Part shown: positions 6,103 to 12,731 of the stretch, one piece after another
Layout of the letters: each line of letters starts with the position of its first letter
How positions within the stretch are numbered: the first letter of the stretch is position 1
Source of the DNA: Actinomycetes bacterium
GTDB taxonomy: Bacteria > Actinomycetota > Thermoleophilia > Solirubrobacterales > 70-9
Direction of reading: 5' to 3'
Assembly: GCA_023436605.1 (NCBI GenBank)
Contig: JAEZIQ010000076.1
Location: 1-17,612 of the forward strand
Length of the DNA: 17,612 nt
Translations under genes and position numbers: made by a program
Notes under the pieces: generated by a model
What the model saw: the letters and a program-made list of their open reading frames with translations, nothing else
The model's database searches: none
Told to the model about the DNA's origin: nothing

Positions 6103-6416
6103 GCGCCACGCAGACAGACCTCGTTTTCAGTGCGCTGGCCGACCCCAACCGCCGGCAGATCGTCGAGCGTCTGGCCGGCGAGGGTCCGGCGAGTGCGACC
6201 GAAATGGCCGCCGGTCTGGGCATCTCCCGGCAGGGTGCCGCCAAACACCTGGCCAGCCTGGCGGAGGCCGGAATCGTGGTCGCGTCCCGGGAGGGAAGAG
6301 AAGTTCGCTACGAGATCGTCGACCGCGGGCTCGACCCGGGTCACGCCTGGCTCGCCCGGGTAGGAGACCAGTGGGATCGCCGCCTCGACCGGCTCCGCAA
6401 CCAGCTCAATCAGTAA
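6099..6416 (+). CDS. ArsR-family winged-helix transcriptional repressor
   Basis: 105 residues starting at TTG 6099, which overlaps the SRPBCC stop as TTGA, so translation is probably coupled. The opening FSALADPNRRQIVERLA (10-26) and the recognition helix ISRQGAAKHLASLAEAGIV (42-60), followed by a REGREVRYEI wing, are standard for the family. There are no cysteines and no metal-binding ELCVCDL-type motif, so it is not a metal sensor of the classical ArsR kind. It belongs with the SRPBCC-associated repressors. The paired CGCAAC-N6-GTTGCG dyads upstream of the operon are its likely operators (inference). The effector is unknown. Confidence 0.9.
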   Translation: MSATQTDLVFSALADPNRRQIVERLAGEGPASATEMAAGLGISRQGAAKHLASLAEAGIVVASREGREVRYEIVDRGLDPGHAWLARVGDQWDRRLDRLRNQLNQ

Positions 6417-6466
6417 TTCCGGCCGCCGCACACCAGGCAGTGGCCCCCGGCTCCGATTGGGAGGGA

Positions 6467-6478
6467 TACGATCTTGCG
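6467..6478 (+). promoter_or_regulatory. leaderless-type -10 element of the glycosyltransferase
   Basis: TACGAT at 6467-6472 is followed by six bases and ATG at 6479. No ribosome-binding sequence lies at normal spacing and no clear -35 is visible. The 62-base gap after the ArsR gene contains nothing else I can support. Confidence 0.45.
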
Positions 6479-7216
6479 ATGCCGGAAGCTGGCGAGACAG
6501 AACATCGAGGTTCCGCGTGGGTGATCCTGCCGACCTACAACGAGGCCAGAAACATCGGATCGATGGTCGAGGCATTGCTGCCGAAACTGACCCACCCGGG
6601 CGATCGGATCCTGATCGTTGACGACAACTCGCCCGACGGAACGGGCCATGTGGCCGATCAGCTCGCGGCCGGGAACTCCCGGGTCGAGGTGCTCCACCGC
6701 GAACAAAAGGAAGGCCTCGGGCCCGCTTACCTGGATGGCTTCCGCACCGCTCTCGACGGAGGGGCCGACCTGATCGTCCAGATGGACGCCGACTTTTCCC
6801 ATGACCCGGCCTACCTGCCTCGTCTCCTGGCGGCTTCCGAGCACGCCGACCTGGTGATCGGCTCGCGTTACGTACCGGGCGGAGGCATCACCGAGTGGGG
6901 CCAGATCCGGCGTCTGCTCAGCAAGGGTGGCAGCCTCTATTCACGGACGATCCTCAAGGTCCCGGTTCGCGACCTGACCGGCGGCTTCAAGTGCTTCCGC
7001 CGTGAAGTGCTCGAAAAGATCGACCTCGACGAGGTGGCGGCTTCCGGATACTCGTTCCAGGTCGAGATGACCTGGCGGGTGGTCCGGGCCGGCTTCACTG
7101 TGCTGGAGGTGCCGATCACCTTCCGCGAACGCCAGGAAGGCGAGTCGAAGATGACCACGGCGATCGTCGCCGAGGCAGCCTGGCGCGTTCCGGCCATGCG
7201 CTTTCGTAAGAAGTAG
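6479..7216 (+). CDS. polyprenol monophosphomannose synthase-like glycosyltransferase (GT2)
   Basis: 245 residues. Expected reaction: transfer of a sugar, usually mannose from GDP-mannose, to a polyprenyl phosphate on the cytoplasmic membrane face, giving a lipid-linked donor for cell-wall glycans or protein mannosylation. Motifs: LPTYNEARNI (17-26), VDDNSPDGT (47-55), the metal-binding DAD in QMDADFSHDP (101-110), GSRYVPGG (128-135), DLTGGFKCF (165-173), SGYSFQVEM (189-197) and RQEGESKM (218-225). These fit the dolichol-phosphate mannose synthase (DPM1/Ppm1) branch. There is no C-terminal membrane domain, so it is the short catalytic-only form. An in-frame extension back to 6065 overlaps the ArsR gene and is rejected; the -10-like TACGAT supports ATG 6479. 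Sugar and lipid specificity are inferred from family. Confidence 0.88.
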   Translation: MPEAGETEHRGSAWVILPTYNEARNIGSMVEALLPKLTHPGDRILIVDDNSPDGTGHVADQLAAGNSRVEVLHREQKEGLGPAYLDGFRTALDGGADLIVQMDADFSHDPAYLPRLLAASEHADLVIGSRYVPGGGITEWGQIRRLLSKGGSLYSRTILKVPVRDLTGGFKCFRREVLEKIDLDEVAASGYSFQVEMTWRVVRAGFTVLEVPITFRERQEGESKMTTAIVAEAAWRVPAMRFRKK

Positions 7217-7232
7217 GTCGAGCGGGTATAGC

Positions 7233-7256
7233 CTGCGGGAGATACGAAGCCCGCAG
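7233..7256. terminator. possible hairpin terminator after the glycosyltransferase
   Basis: CTGCGGG (7233-7239) pairs with CCCGCAG (7250-7256) across a ten-base loop, 16 bases after the glycosyltransferase stop. The following bases (ACGGCTTGTAG) give no good T-run. It may be a weak terminator separating this gene from the thioredoxin promoter. Confidence 0.4.
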
Positions 7257-7261
7257 ACGGC

Positions 7262-7317
7262 TTGTAGCCCCCTTGCTTCATTTTGTATAGTAGGTAGACA
7301 AGACCGACGATCAGGAG
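7262..7317 (+). promoter_or_regulatory. thioredoxin operon promoter and ribosome-binding site
   Basis: An AT-rich patch stands out from the GC-rich surroundings. TTGTAG (7262-7267), 18 bases, TATAGT (7286-7291) is the best promoter pairing by eye. AGGAG at 7313-7317 lies six bases before ATG 7324. This gene therefore has a normal leader of about 25 bases, unlike most first genes in the window. Confidence 0.5.
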
Positions 7318-7323
7318 ACCGAA

Positions 7324-7644
7324 ATGGCACTTCCCGAAGTAACAGACGCGACTTTCAAGGCTGAAGCGCTCGAAGCCGACGGCCCTGTGCTGGTCGACTT
7401 CTGGGCACCCTGGTGCGGTCCCTGCCGTGTGGTTCATCCGGTCCTCGAGGAGATCAACGATGAGCGCGACGACCTCAAGATCGTCAGCCTCAACATCGAC
7501 GACAACCCCCAGACCGCCCAGCAGTACGGGGTCCTCTCGATCCCCACGATGATCCTTCTGAAGGACGGCGCCCTGGTCAAGCAGCTGGTCGGCGCCCAGC
7601 CGAAGCGCAAGATCCTCGCCGAGCTCGAGCCCGTTCTTTCCTAG
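7324..7644 (+). CDS. trxA: thioredoxin
   Basis: 106 residues, the normal thioredoxin length. It is a cytosolic dithiol reductant: WCGPC at 30-34 gives the redox pair Cys31/Cys34, Pro74 in SIPT is the cis-proline, and LLKDG at 78-82 is the usual following strand. Asp25 in VDFWA matches the buried acid. No signal peptide. ATG 7324 has AGGAG at ideal spacing. It heads a tight cluster with a tautomerase (3 bases after its stop) and a cupin (12 bases further), which suggests cotranscription. Thioredoxin may serve general redox balance here; no specific partner is evident. Confidence 0.95.
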   Translation: MALPEVTDATFKAEALEADGPVLVDFWAPWCGPCRVVHPVLEEINDERDDLKIVSLNIDDNPQTAQQYGVLSIPTMILLKDGALVKQLVGAQPKRKILAELEPVLS

Positions 7645-7647
7645 GTC

Positions 7648-7827
7648 ATGCCGTTCGTAGAGATCAGCTGGTTCGAGGGCCGCTCCGACGAGCAGAAGGC
7701 CGAGATTGCCAAGCGCATCGAAGAGGCGCTGGTCGAGGTCGCCGGAGCGGCACCCGAGCACTGCTGGGTGAAGTTCGAGGACTCGAAGAAGTCGGACTTC
7801 ATCATCCCCGAGGCCCGGCCCGAGTAG
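7648..7827 (+). CDS. 4-oxalocrotonate tautomerase-family small protein
   Basis: 59 residues, easily missed because of its size. It begins MPFVEISWFEGRSDEQK. In the tautomerase superfamily the initiator Met is removed and Pro1 is the catalytic base; that Pro is present. In Pro1 numbering Arg11 is also present, but the position of the second catalytic arginine (39 in 4-oxalocrotonate tautomerase) is Trp here. The C-terminal half (HCWVKFEDSKKSDFIIPE) is not the standard one, so the substrate is probably different from 4-oxalocrotonate. The gene starts three bases after the thioredoxin stop and is followed by a cupin gene, so it is most likely the second gene of that operon. Activity is inferred only from family and Pro1. 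Confidence 0.8.
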   Translation: MPFVEISWFEGRSDEQKAEIAKRIEEALVEVAGAAPEHCWVKFEDSKKSDFIIPEARPE

Positions 7828-7839
7828 TCGGGTCTCGAC

Positions 7840-8265
7840 TTGGCTTACCGCGTCCTAAAGTCGGGTGATGCCTTCTGGCGTCGCTCGAACATGATGAAGA
7901 CGCTGAACACCGACCTGGCGAAGCAGCTGGAAGCAACCCAGCTGGGCGCCCGGCTCTGGCGGATCGAACCGGGGCAGGCCTCGACCCGGCACCGCCACAA
8001 GACGACCGAGGAGCTCTACGTCCTGCTCGAAGGGACCGGCAAGTTGCGGGTCGAGGACGAGCTCCTGGTGCTCGAGCCGATGGACGCAGTCCTGGTCGAT
8101 CCCGAGAGCGTTCGCCAGCCCTTCAATGACACGCAGGCCGACCAGCTGTGGCTGATCGTCGGCGCCCCGACCGAGCACGCCGACACGACCACGATGGACG
8201 AAGAGCTGATCGGCTGGATGTATCCGGACGGTCCCCGGGCGATGCCGCCCGAACTCGATTCCTGA
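7840..8265 (+). CDS. cupin-domain protein
   Basis: 141 residues starting at TTG 7840, 12 bases after the tautomerase stop. The opening AYRVLKSGDAFW resembles related small cupins and supports this start over the ATGs at 7891 and 7894, although no clear ribosome site is seen. Cupin motif 1 is recognisable as G45-x5-H51-x-H53-x4-E58-x6-G65, giving three possible metal ligands. In motif 2 the usual His is not found (VRQPFN at 91-96), leaving the fourth ligand in doubt. A single cupin domain fills the protein. The function could be sugar-phosphate or small-molecule binding or a dioxygenase-type reaction; none can be assigned. Confidence 0.82.
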   Translation: MAYRVLKSGDAFWRRSNMMKTLNTDLAKQLEATQLGARLWRIEPGQASTRHRHKTTEELYVLLEGTGKLRVEDELLVLEPMDAVLVDPESVRQPFNDTQADQLWLIVGAPTEHADTTTMDEELIGWMYPDGPRAMPPELDS

Positions 8266-8282
8266 GATCTTCGAAACCGGGC

Positions 8283-8295
8283 TAGGCTTCCCGGC
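8283..8295 (+). promoter_or_regulatory. leaderless-type -10 element of the acyl-CoA dehydrogenase
   Basis: TAGGCT at 8283-8288 is followed by seven bases and ATG at 8296, only 30 bases after the cupin stop. It suggests the dehydrogenase has its own transcription start and is not only read from the thioredoxin operon. Confidence 0.45.
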
Positions 8296-9474
8296 ATGGA
8301 GAGACCGGAGAGTGCAGCGCAGGTAGTCGGCAAGCGGACCATTTTCGAAACCGAGCACGACGACTACAGGGAGAGTTTTCGCCGCTTCCTCGAAAAGGAA
8401 GTCGTGCCCGAGTTTCCGCAGTGGGAGCAGGACCACATAGTCCCCAAGAGCCTTTTCACCAAGTGCGCCGAGTACGGCTTTCTCGCGATGGAGGTGCCCG
8501 AGGAGTACGGCGGACCGGGCGTCGACGACTGGCGCTTCAACGTGGTGCTGGCCGAGGAATCGATCTGGGCCGGAGTCGGGGCCGGGATGGGCGGCCCGCT
8601 GCTTCACACCGACATCGTCGTTCCCTACATCACCTCGACCGCTACCGAGGAGCAGAAGCGCCGCTGGCTGCCTCAGATCGCCTCGGGCGAAAAGGTCCTG
8701 GCGGTCGCGATGACCGAGCCGGGCACCGGCTCCGACCTCGCCGCGATCTCCACCCGGGCCAAGCGTGACGGTGACGGCTGGATCGTGAACGGCGCCAAGA
8801 CGTTCATCACCAACGGCATCAACGCCGACCAGGTCGTGGTCGCGGTCCGCACCTCCGACGATCCCCACGGCGGCCTCTCGCTGTTCGTGATCGAGGAGGG
8901 GATGGAAGGCTTCGAACGCGGCAAGCAGATCGAGAAGCTCGGCCAGCACGCCTCCGACACGGCAGAGCTTTTCTTCAACGACTGCTACGTGCCGCAGGAG
9001 AACATGCTGGGCGAGGAAGGCTCCGGCTTCCTGCAGCTGGTCTCCCGGCTGGTCCCGGAACGGCTGATCCTCTCGGTCAGCTCGATGGCCGGCTGCGAGG
9101 CGGCCCTGGCGATGACGATCGACTACGCGAAGGAACGCAAGGCCTTCGGGCGGCCGATCGCGAGCTTCCAGCACAGCCGTTTCACCCTGGCCGAACTACG
9201 GACCGAGGTCGAGATCGGGCGCTGCTTCATCGACCGCTGCATCGAGCGCTACGTCGAAGGGACCTGCACGGTCGAGGAGGCCGCGATGGCCAAGTGGTGG
9301 ACCACCGACCTGCTCAGCAAGGTGACCGACGCGGGAGTCCAGCTCCACGGCGGCTACGGCTACACCACCGAGTACGCGATCGGCAAGGCCTGGGTCGACG
9401 CCCGGGTCGGCCGGATCTACGCCGGAACCAACGAGATCATGAAAGAGCTGATCGGCAAGACGATGGGCCTCTGA
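8296..9474 (+). CDS. acyl-CoA dehydrogenase (long-chain/isovaleryl-type FadE)
   Basis: 392 residues, standard length for the FAD enzyme that introduces the alpha-beta double bond in acyl-CoA during beta-oxidation or branched-chain amino-acid breakdown. Motifs: AMTEPGTGSDLA (138-149) and WIVNGAKTFITNG (162-174) for FAD and substrate contact, YAKERKAFGRPI (277-288), and LHGGYGY (350-356). At the medium-chain enzyme's catalytic glutamate position the sequence is IYAGT, with Ala376. A glutamate is instead found at 255 in VPERL, the position used by isovaleryl-CoA and long-chain enzymes, so the enzyme should be active and of that branch. No electron-transfer flavoprotein gene is nearby. It converges on ileS with an eight-base gap. 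Chain-length preference cannot be settled from sequence. Confidence 0.93.
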   Translation: MERPESAAQVVGKRTIFETEHDDYRESFRRFLEKEVVPEFPQWEQDHIVPKSLFTKCAEYGFLAMEVPEEYGGPGVDDWRFNVVLAEESIWAGVGAGMGGPLLHTDIVVPYITSTATEEQKRRWLPQIASGEKVLAVAMTEPGTGSDLAAISTRAKRDGDGWIVNGAKTFITNGINADQVVVAVRTSDDPHGGLSLFVIEEGMEGFERGKQIEKLGQHASDTAELFFNDCYVPQENMLGEEGSGFLQLVSRLVPERLILSVSSMAGCEAALAMTIDYAKERKAFGRPIASFQHSRFTLAELRTEVEIGRCFIDRCIERYVEGTCTVEEAAMAKWWTTDLLSKVTDAGVQLHGGYGYTTEYAIGKAWVDARVGRIYAGTNEIMKELIGKTMGL

Positions 9475-9482
9475 CCTGGAGG

Positions 9483-12400
9483 TCAGTCGACCCGGGTGAC
9501 CGAGATCGCGAGGGTCTTGCCGTCGATCGTCACCTCGGGGGTGCCCGGGGCGGCGGCTTCGGCGGTGTCGCCCCCTAGCTCGATCGAGCGGGCGAGGACC
9601 TCGCCGGTCAGGTATCCCTCGTGGGCGGAGGCGGCGTCGAGCAGGGCCTGGTCACCGGCCAGTGAAAGGCTGATCCGGTCGGTGATCTCGAGGCCGGCGT
9701 CCTTGCGAGCGTTCTGGACCGCGTGGACGATCTCGCGGGCGAGACCCTCGCGGATCAGATCGTCGTCGAGCTCGAGGGCGAGCGCGACAGCGTGGCCGGA
9801 TTCGGCTTCCACCTGGTAGCCCTCGAGCGGCTCCATGCTGAGCAGGAGGTCCTCGGCGGTCAGGGTGTGATCCTTGCCTTCGATCGAGATCCCGATCTCG
9901 CCGCCGGCCTCGACGGTTTCGGCGACATGGGCCGGGTCGAGCCCGGCCACGGCGGCCGACACCTGCGGCATCGACTTGCCAAAGCGCGGACCGAGGGTCC
10001 GGAAGTTCGGCTTGACCAGGTAGCTGACCAGATCCGACTGGTCGGTCACGAACTCCAGCTCCTTCACGTTGAGCTCGGACTTGATCAGCTCGGCCTGGGT
10101 TGAGATCGCTTCCCGTTCGGCGTCGGTGGCGACGACCACGGCGCGGGCCAGCGGCTGGCGCACCTTCGCCTTGGCCTGGGCCCGGGAGGCGCGGCCGAGT
10201 TCGACCGTCTGGCGGGTCGCAGCCATCGCTGCTTCGAGCTGTTCGTCGCGGAGCGCGGCGGCCGGGGTCGGGAAGTCACGCAGGTGGACCGAATCGGGCA
10301 TTGAGCCGAAGTCCCCGTCGGCACCGCCGACAAGGTTGTGATGGATCTCGTCGGCAATAAAGGGCGTAAACGGAGCCAGCAGGGCTGAAACCTCGACCAG
10401 GCAGTGGCGGAGGGTGGCGAAAGCGGCGGCGTCGCCCTCCCAGAAGCGGCGGCGGGAGAGCCGCACGTACCAGTTGGAAAGTTCCTCGACGTACGCGGCG
10501 ATCGCCCGGCCGGCGGCGGTGCAGTCGAAGGCGTCGAGCTTCGCGCCCACCTCTTCGATCGTCGCCTGCAGGCGGGAGACCGCCCAACGGTCGAGGTCGG
10601 TCGGCTCGGTGGCGGGATCCGGCGCGCTGGAAGCGTCGATGCCCTCGGCGTTGGCGTAGAGCACCCAGAACGAATAGGTGTTCCAGAGGGTGAGCAGGAA
10701 GGAACGGAGCGCCTCGGAGATCGCCTCGGTCGAGAAGCGGTAGCCGGCCCAGGGCTGCTGGGCGGTGAACAGATACCAGCGGAAAGCGTCGGCGCCGAAC
10801 TGGTCGATCACGTCCCAGGGGGCGACCACGTTGCCCTTCGACTTCGACATCTTCTGGCCCTCGCCGTCGAGGATCAGGCCGAGGCAGACGCAGTTCCGGT
10901 AGCTCGACTGGTCGAAGAGCAGGGTGGACTCGGCCAGCAGCGTGTAGAACCAGCCGCGGGTCTGGTCGATCGCCTCGCAGATGTAGTCGGCCGGGAAACG
11001 CTCCTCGAACTGTTCCTTGCCCTCGAAGGGGTAGTGGAACTGGGCGAAGGGCATCGCGCCGGAGTCGTACCAGGTGTCGATCACGCTGACCACCCGCTTC
11101 ATCTCGCCCTTGCCGCAGTCGCAGGCCCAGGTCACCTCGTCGATGTAGGGGCGGTGCAGGTCTTCGGGCAGCGGGCCGCCGGCTTTTTCCTCGAGTTCGG
11201 CGACCGAGCCGGCGCAGTACGACTCGTCGCAGGAGGCGTCGGTGCATTCCCAGATCGGCAGCGGGGTGCCCCAGTAACGGTCGCGGGAAAGGGCCCAGTC
11301 GACGTTGTTTTCGAGCCAGCGGCCGAAGCGACCTTCCTTGATGTGTTCCGGGTGCCAGCCGATCGTTTCGTTGTTGGCCAGCATCGCGTCGCGGGCCTCT
11401 GAAGTCTTGATGTACCAGCTTGCCTTGGCGTAGTAGAGCAGCGGGGTGCCGCAGCGCCAGCAGTGCGGGTATGAATGCTCGTAGTCGCTGGCCCGGAAGA
11501 GCCGGTCGTTTGCGCGGAGGTGTTCGATCAGCCGGGCGGTTACCTCGGGATCCTTGACGAAGTCGCCGGCGAAACCGGTGACTCTCTCGTCGAAGCGTCC
11601 GTCGAGGCCGACCGGGTTGAAGAGCGTTCCCTCGGGGCCGCGGCTCGAGGGGTCGTAGAGGCCGTCGGCGATCGCCGCCCGGTAGTCGTCCTCGCCGAAG
11701 GCCGGGGCGATGTGGACCAGGCCGGTGCCGTCGTCGGTGGTCACGAAGTCACCGGCGATCACGACGAAATGGCCGGAGTTCTCGGCCATGCCGGGGAACG
11801 GCGCGTCGTAGCCCTGACCGATCAGTTCGCTGCCCTTGAGGGTCTTCTCGGCAGCCACGCCTTCGCCGAGGACCTTCTCGATCAGTCCCTCCGCGAGGAT
11901 CAGGGTTTCCCCCTCGAACTCGACCTCGGCGTAGGTGACGTCCGGGGCGACGGCGACCGCGTAGTTGCCGGGCAGGGTCCAGGGGGTGGTGGTCCAGATC
12001 AGGAGCGAAGCATCGCGGTCCCTGAGCGGAAAACGGACGAAGACCGAGGGGTCGATCACGTCCTTGTAACCCTGGGCGACCTCGTGGGAGGAAAGGGCGG
12101 TGCCGCAGCGGGGGCAGTAGGGCGAGACCCGGTGGCCCTCGTAGAGGCGATCCGATTCGTAGAGCTCCTTGAGTGACCACCAGACCGACTCGATGTAGTC
12201 GTTGTCCATGGTCACGTAGGGATCGTCGAGGTCGATCCAGAAACCGATCCGGTCGGTCAGCCGGTTCCACTCCTCGACGTAGGTGAAGACCGACTCGCGG
12301 CAGAGCCGGTTGAACTCCTCGATCCCGTACTCCTCGATCTCCTGCTTGGAGGAGATGCCGAGCTGCTTTTCGACCTCGAGCTCGACCGGCAGGCCGTGAC

Positions 12401-12665
12401 AGTCCCAGCCCGCCTTGCGGGGAACGCGGTAGCCGCGCATCGCCCGGTAGCGCGGATAGATGTCCTTGAAGACGCGGCTGAGGACGTGATGGGAACCGGG
12501 CCGGCCGTTGGCGGTCGGCGGTCCTTCGTAGAAGCTCCAGACTTCGGCGCCCTCGCGCTGCTCGAGCTGGCGTTCGAAAACCCGGGCTTCCTTCCAGCCG
12601 GCATTGATCCGCTCCTCCATCTCGGGGAAGGACTGTTTGGGATCTACGGGGCGAAAAGACGACAT
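9483..12665 (-). CDS. ileS: isoleucyl-tRNA synthetase
   Basis: 1060 residues, class I synthetase charging tRNA-Ile in the cytoplasm. The ATP-binding HIGH motif appears as GSHH (57-60) inside GRPGSHHVLSR, followed by GWDCHGLPVELEVEKQLG. KMSKS is at 605-609. The CP1 editing domain is present (WTTTPWTLPGN; GTGLVHIAPAFGEDDY). Cys pairs (YCPRCG, HCWRCG, CTDASC, CDCG) suggest bound zinc. The GSHH form and length match the eukaryote-like IleRS type seen in many actinobacteria, a type generally less sensitive to mupirocin (family knowledge, not shown here). The ATG at 12665 has TAAACT nine bases ahead, so the leader is only a few bases; no T-box fits upstream. Divergent from the SDR gene; converges on the acyl-CoA dehydrogenase. 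Confidence 0.96.
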   Translation of the reverse strand: MSSFRPVDPKQSFPEMEERINAGWKEARVFERQLEQREGAEVWSFYEGPPTANGRPGSHHVLSRVFKDIYPRYRAMRGYRVPRKAGWDCHGLPVELEVEKQLGISSKQEIEEYGIEEFNRLCRESVFTYVEEWNRLTDRIGFWIDLDDPYVTMDNDYIESVWWSLKELYESDRLYEGHRVSPYCPRCGTALSSHEVAQGYKDVIDPSVFVRFPLRDRDASLLIWTTTPWTLPGNYAVAVAPDVTYAEVEFEGETLILAEGLIEKVLGEGVAAEKTLKGSELIGQGYDAPFPGMAENSGHFVVIAGDFVTTDDGTGLVHIAPAFGEDDYRAAIADGLYDPSSRGPEGTLFNPVGLDGRFDERVTGFAGDFVKDPEVTARLIEHLRANDRLFRASDYEHSYPHCWRCGTPLLYYAKASWYIKTSEARDAMLANNETIGWHPEHIKEGRFGRWLENNVDWALSRDRYWGTPLPIWECTDASCDESYCAGSVAELEEKAGGPLPEDLHRPYIDEVTWACDCGKGEMKRVVSVIDTWYDSGAMPFAQFHYPFEGKEQFEERFPADYICEAIDQTRGWFYTLLAESTLLFDQSSYRNCVCLGLILDGEGQKMSKSKGNVVAPWDVIDQFGADAFRWYLFTAQQPWAGYRFSTEAISEALRSFLLTLWNTYSFWVLYANAEGIDASSAPDPATEPTDLDRWAVSRLQATIEEVGAKLDAFDCTAAGRAIAAYVEELSNWYVRLSRRRFWEGDAAAFATLRHCLVEVSALLAPFTPFIADEIHHNLVGGADGDFGSMPDSVHLRDFPTPAAALRDEQLEAAMAATRQTVELGRASRAQAKAKVRQPLARAVVVATDAEREAISTQAELIKSELNVKELEFVTDQSDLVSYLVKPNFRTLGPRFGKSMPQVSAAVAGLDPAHVAETVEAGGEIGISIEGKDHTLTAEDLLLSMEPLEGYQVEAESGHAVALALELDDDLIREGLAREIVHAVQNARKDAGLEITDRISLSLAGDQALLDAASAHEGYLTGEVLARSIELGGDTAEAAAPGTPEVTIDGKTLAISVTRVD

Positions 12666-12731
12666 GAGCAGGGGAGTTTATGAACTGACCGGCTTGGCGG
12701 GATCGATGCTCGTTTTAACTAGAGTGGGCCA
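12666..12731. promoter_or_regulatory. divergent promoter region, ileS / tandem SDR
   Basis: Sixty-six bases separate the two starts. Plus strand: TAGAGT (12720-12725), six bases, ATG 12732, a leaderless-type arrangement. Minus strand: TAAACT (12680-12675), nine bases, ileS ATG 12665. No convincing Shine-Dalgarno precedes either gene and no strong -35 stands out. The region is too short for a T-box leader on ileS. Confidence 0.5.

Noticed and set aside
6065..6478. N-terminal extension of the glycosyltransferase
   Set aside because: It overlaps the ArsR-family gene in another frame, is Arg/Pro-rich, and has no relation to the glycosyltransferase fold, which starts just after ATG 6479.
7868..7894. 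ATG 7868 behind TAAAGT as a leaderless start for the cupin gene
   Set aside because: TAAAGT plus six bases precedes an ATG here, but that ATG is out of frame with the cupin and reaches a stop within nine codons. The N-terminal similarity to other cupins favours TTG 7840.
12666..12711. T-box or other riboswitch upstream of ileS
   Set aside because: The space is too short, no specifier-loop or antiterminator sequence is visible, and a -10-like element lies nine bases from the ATG.
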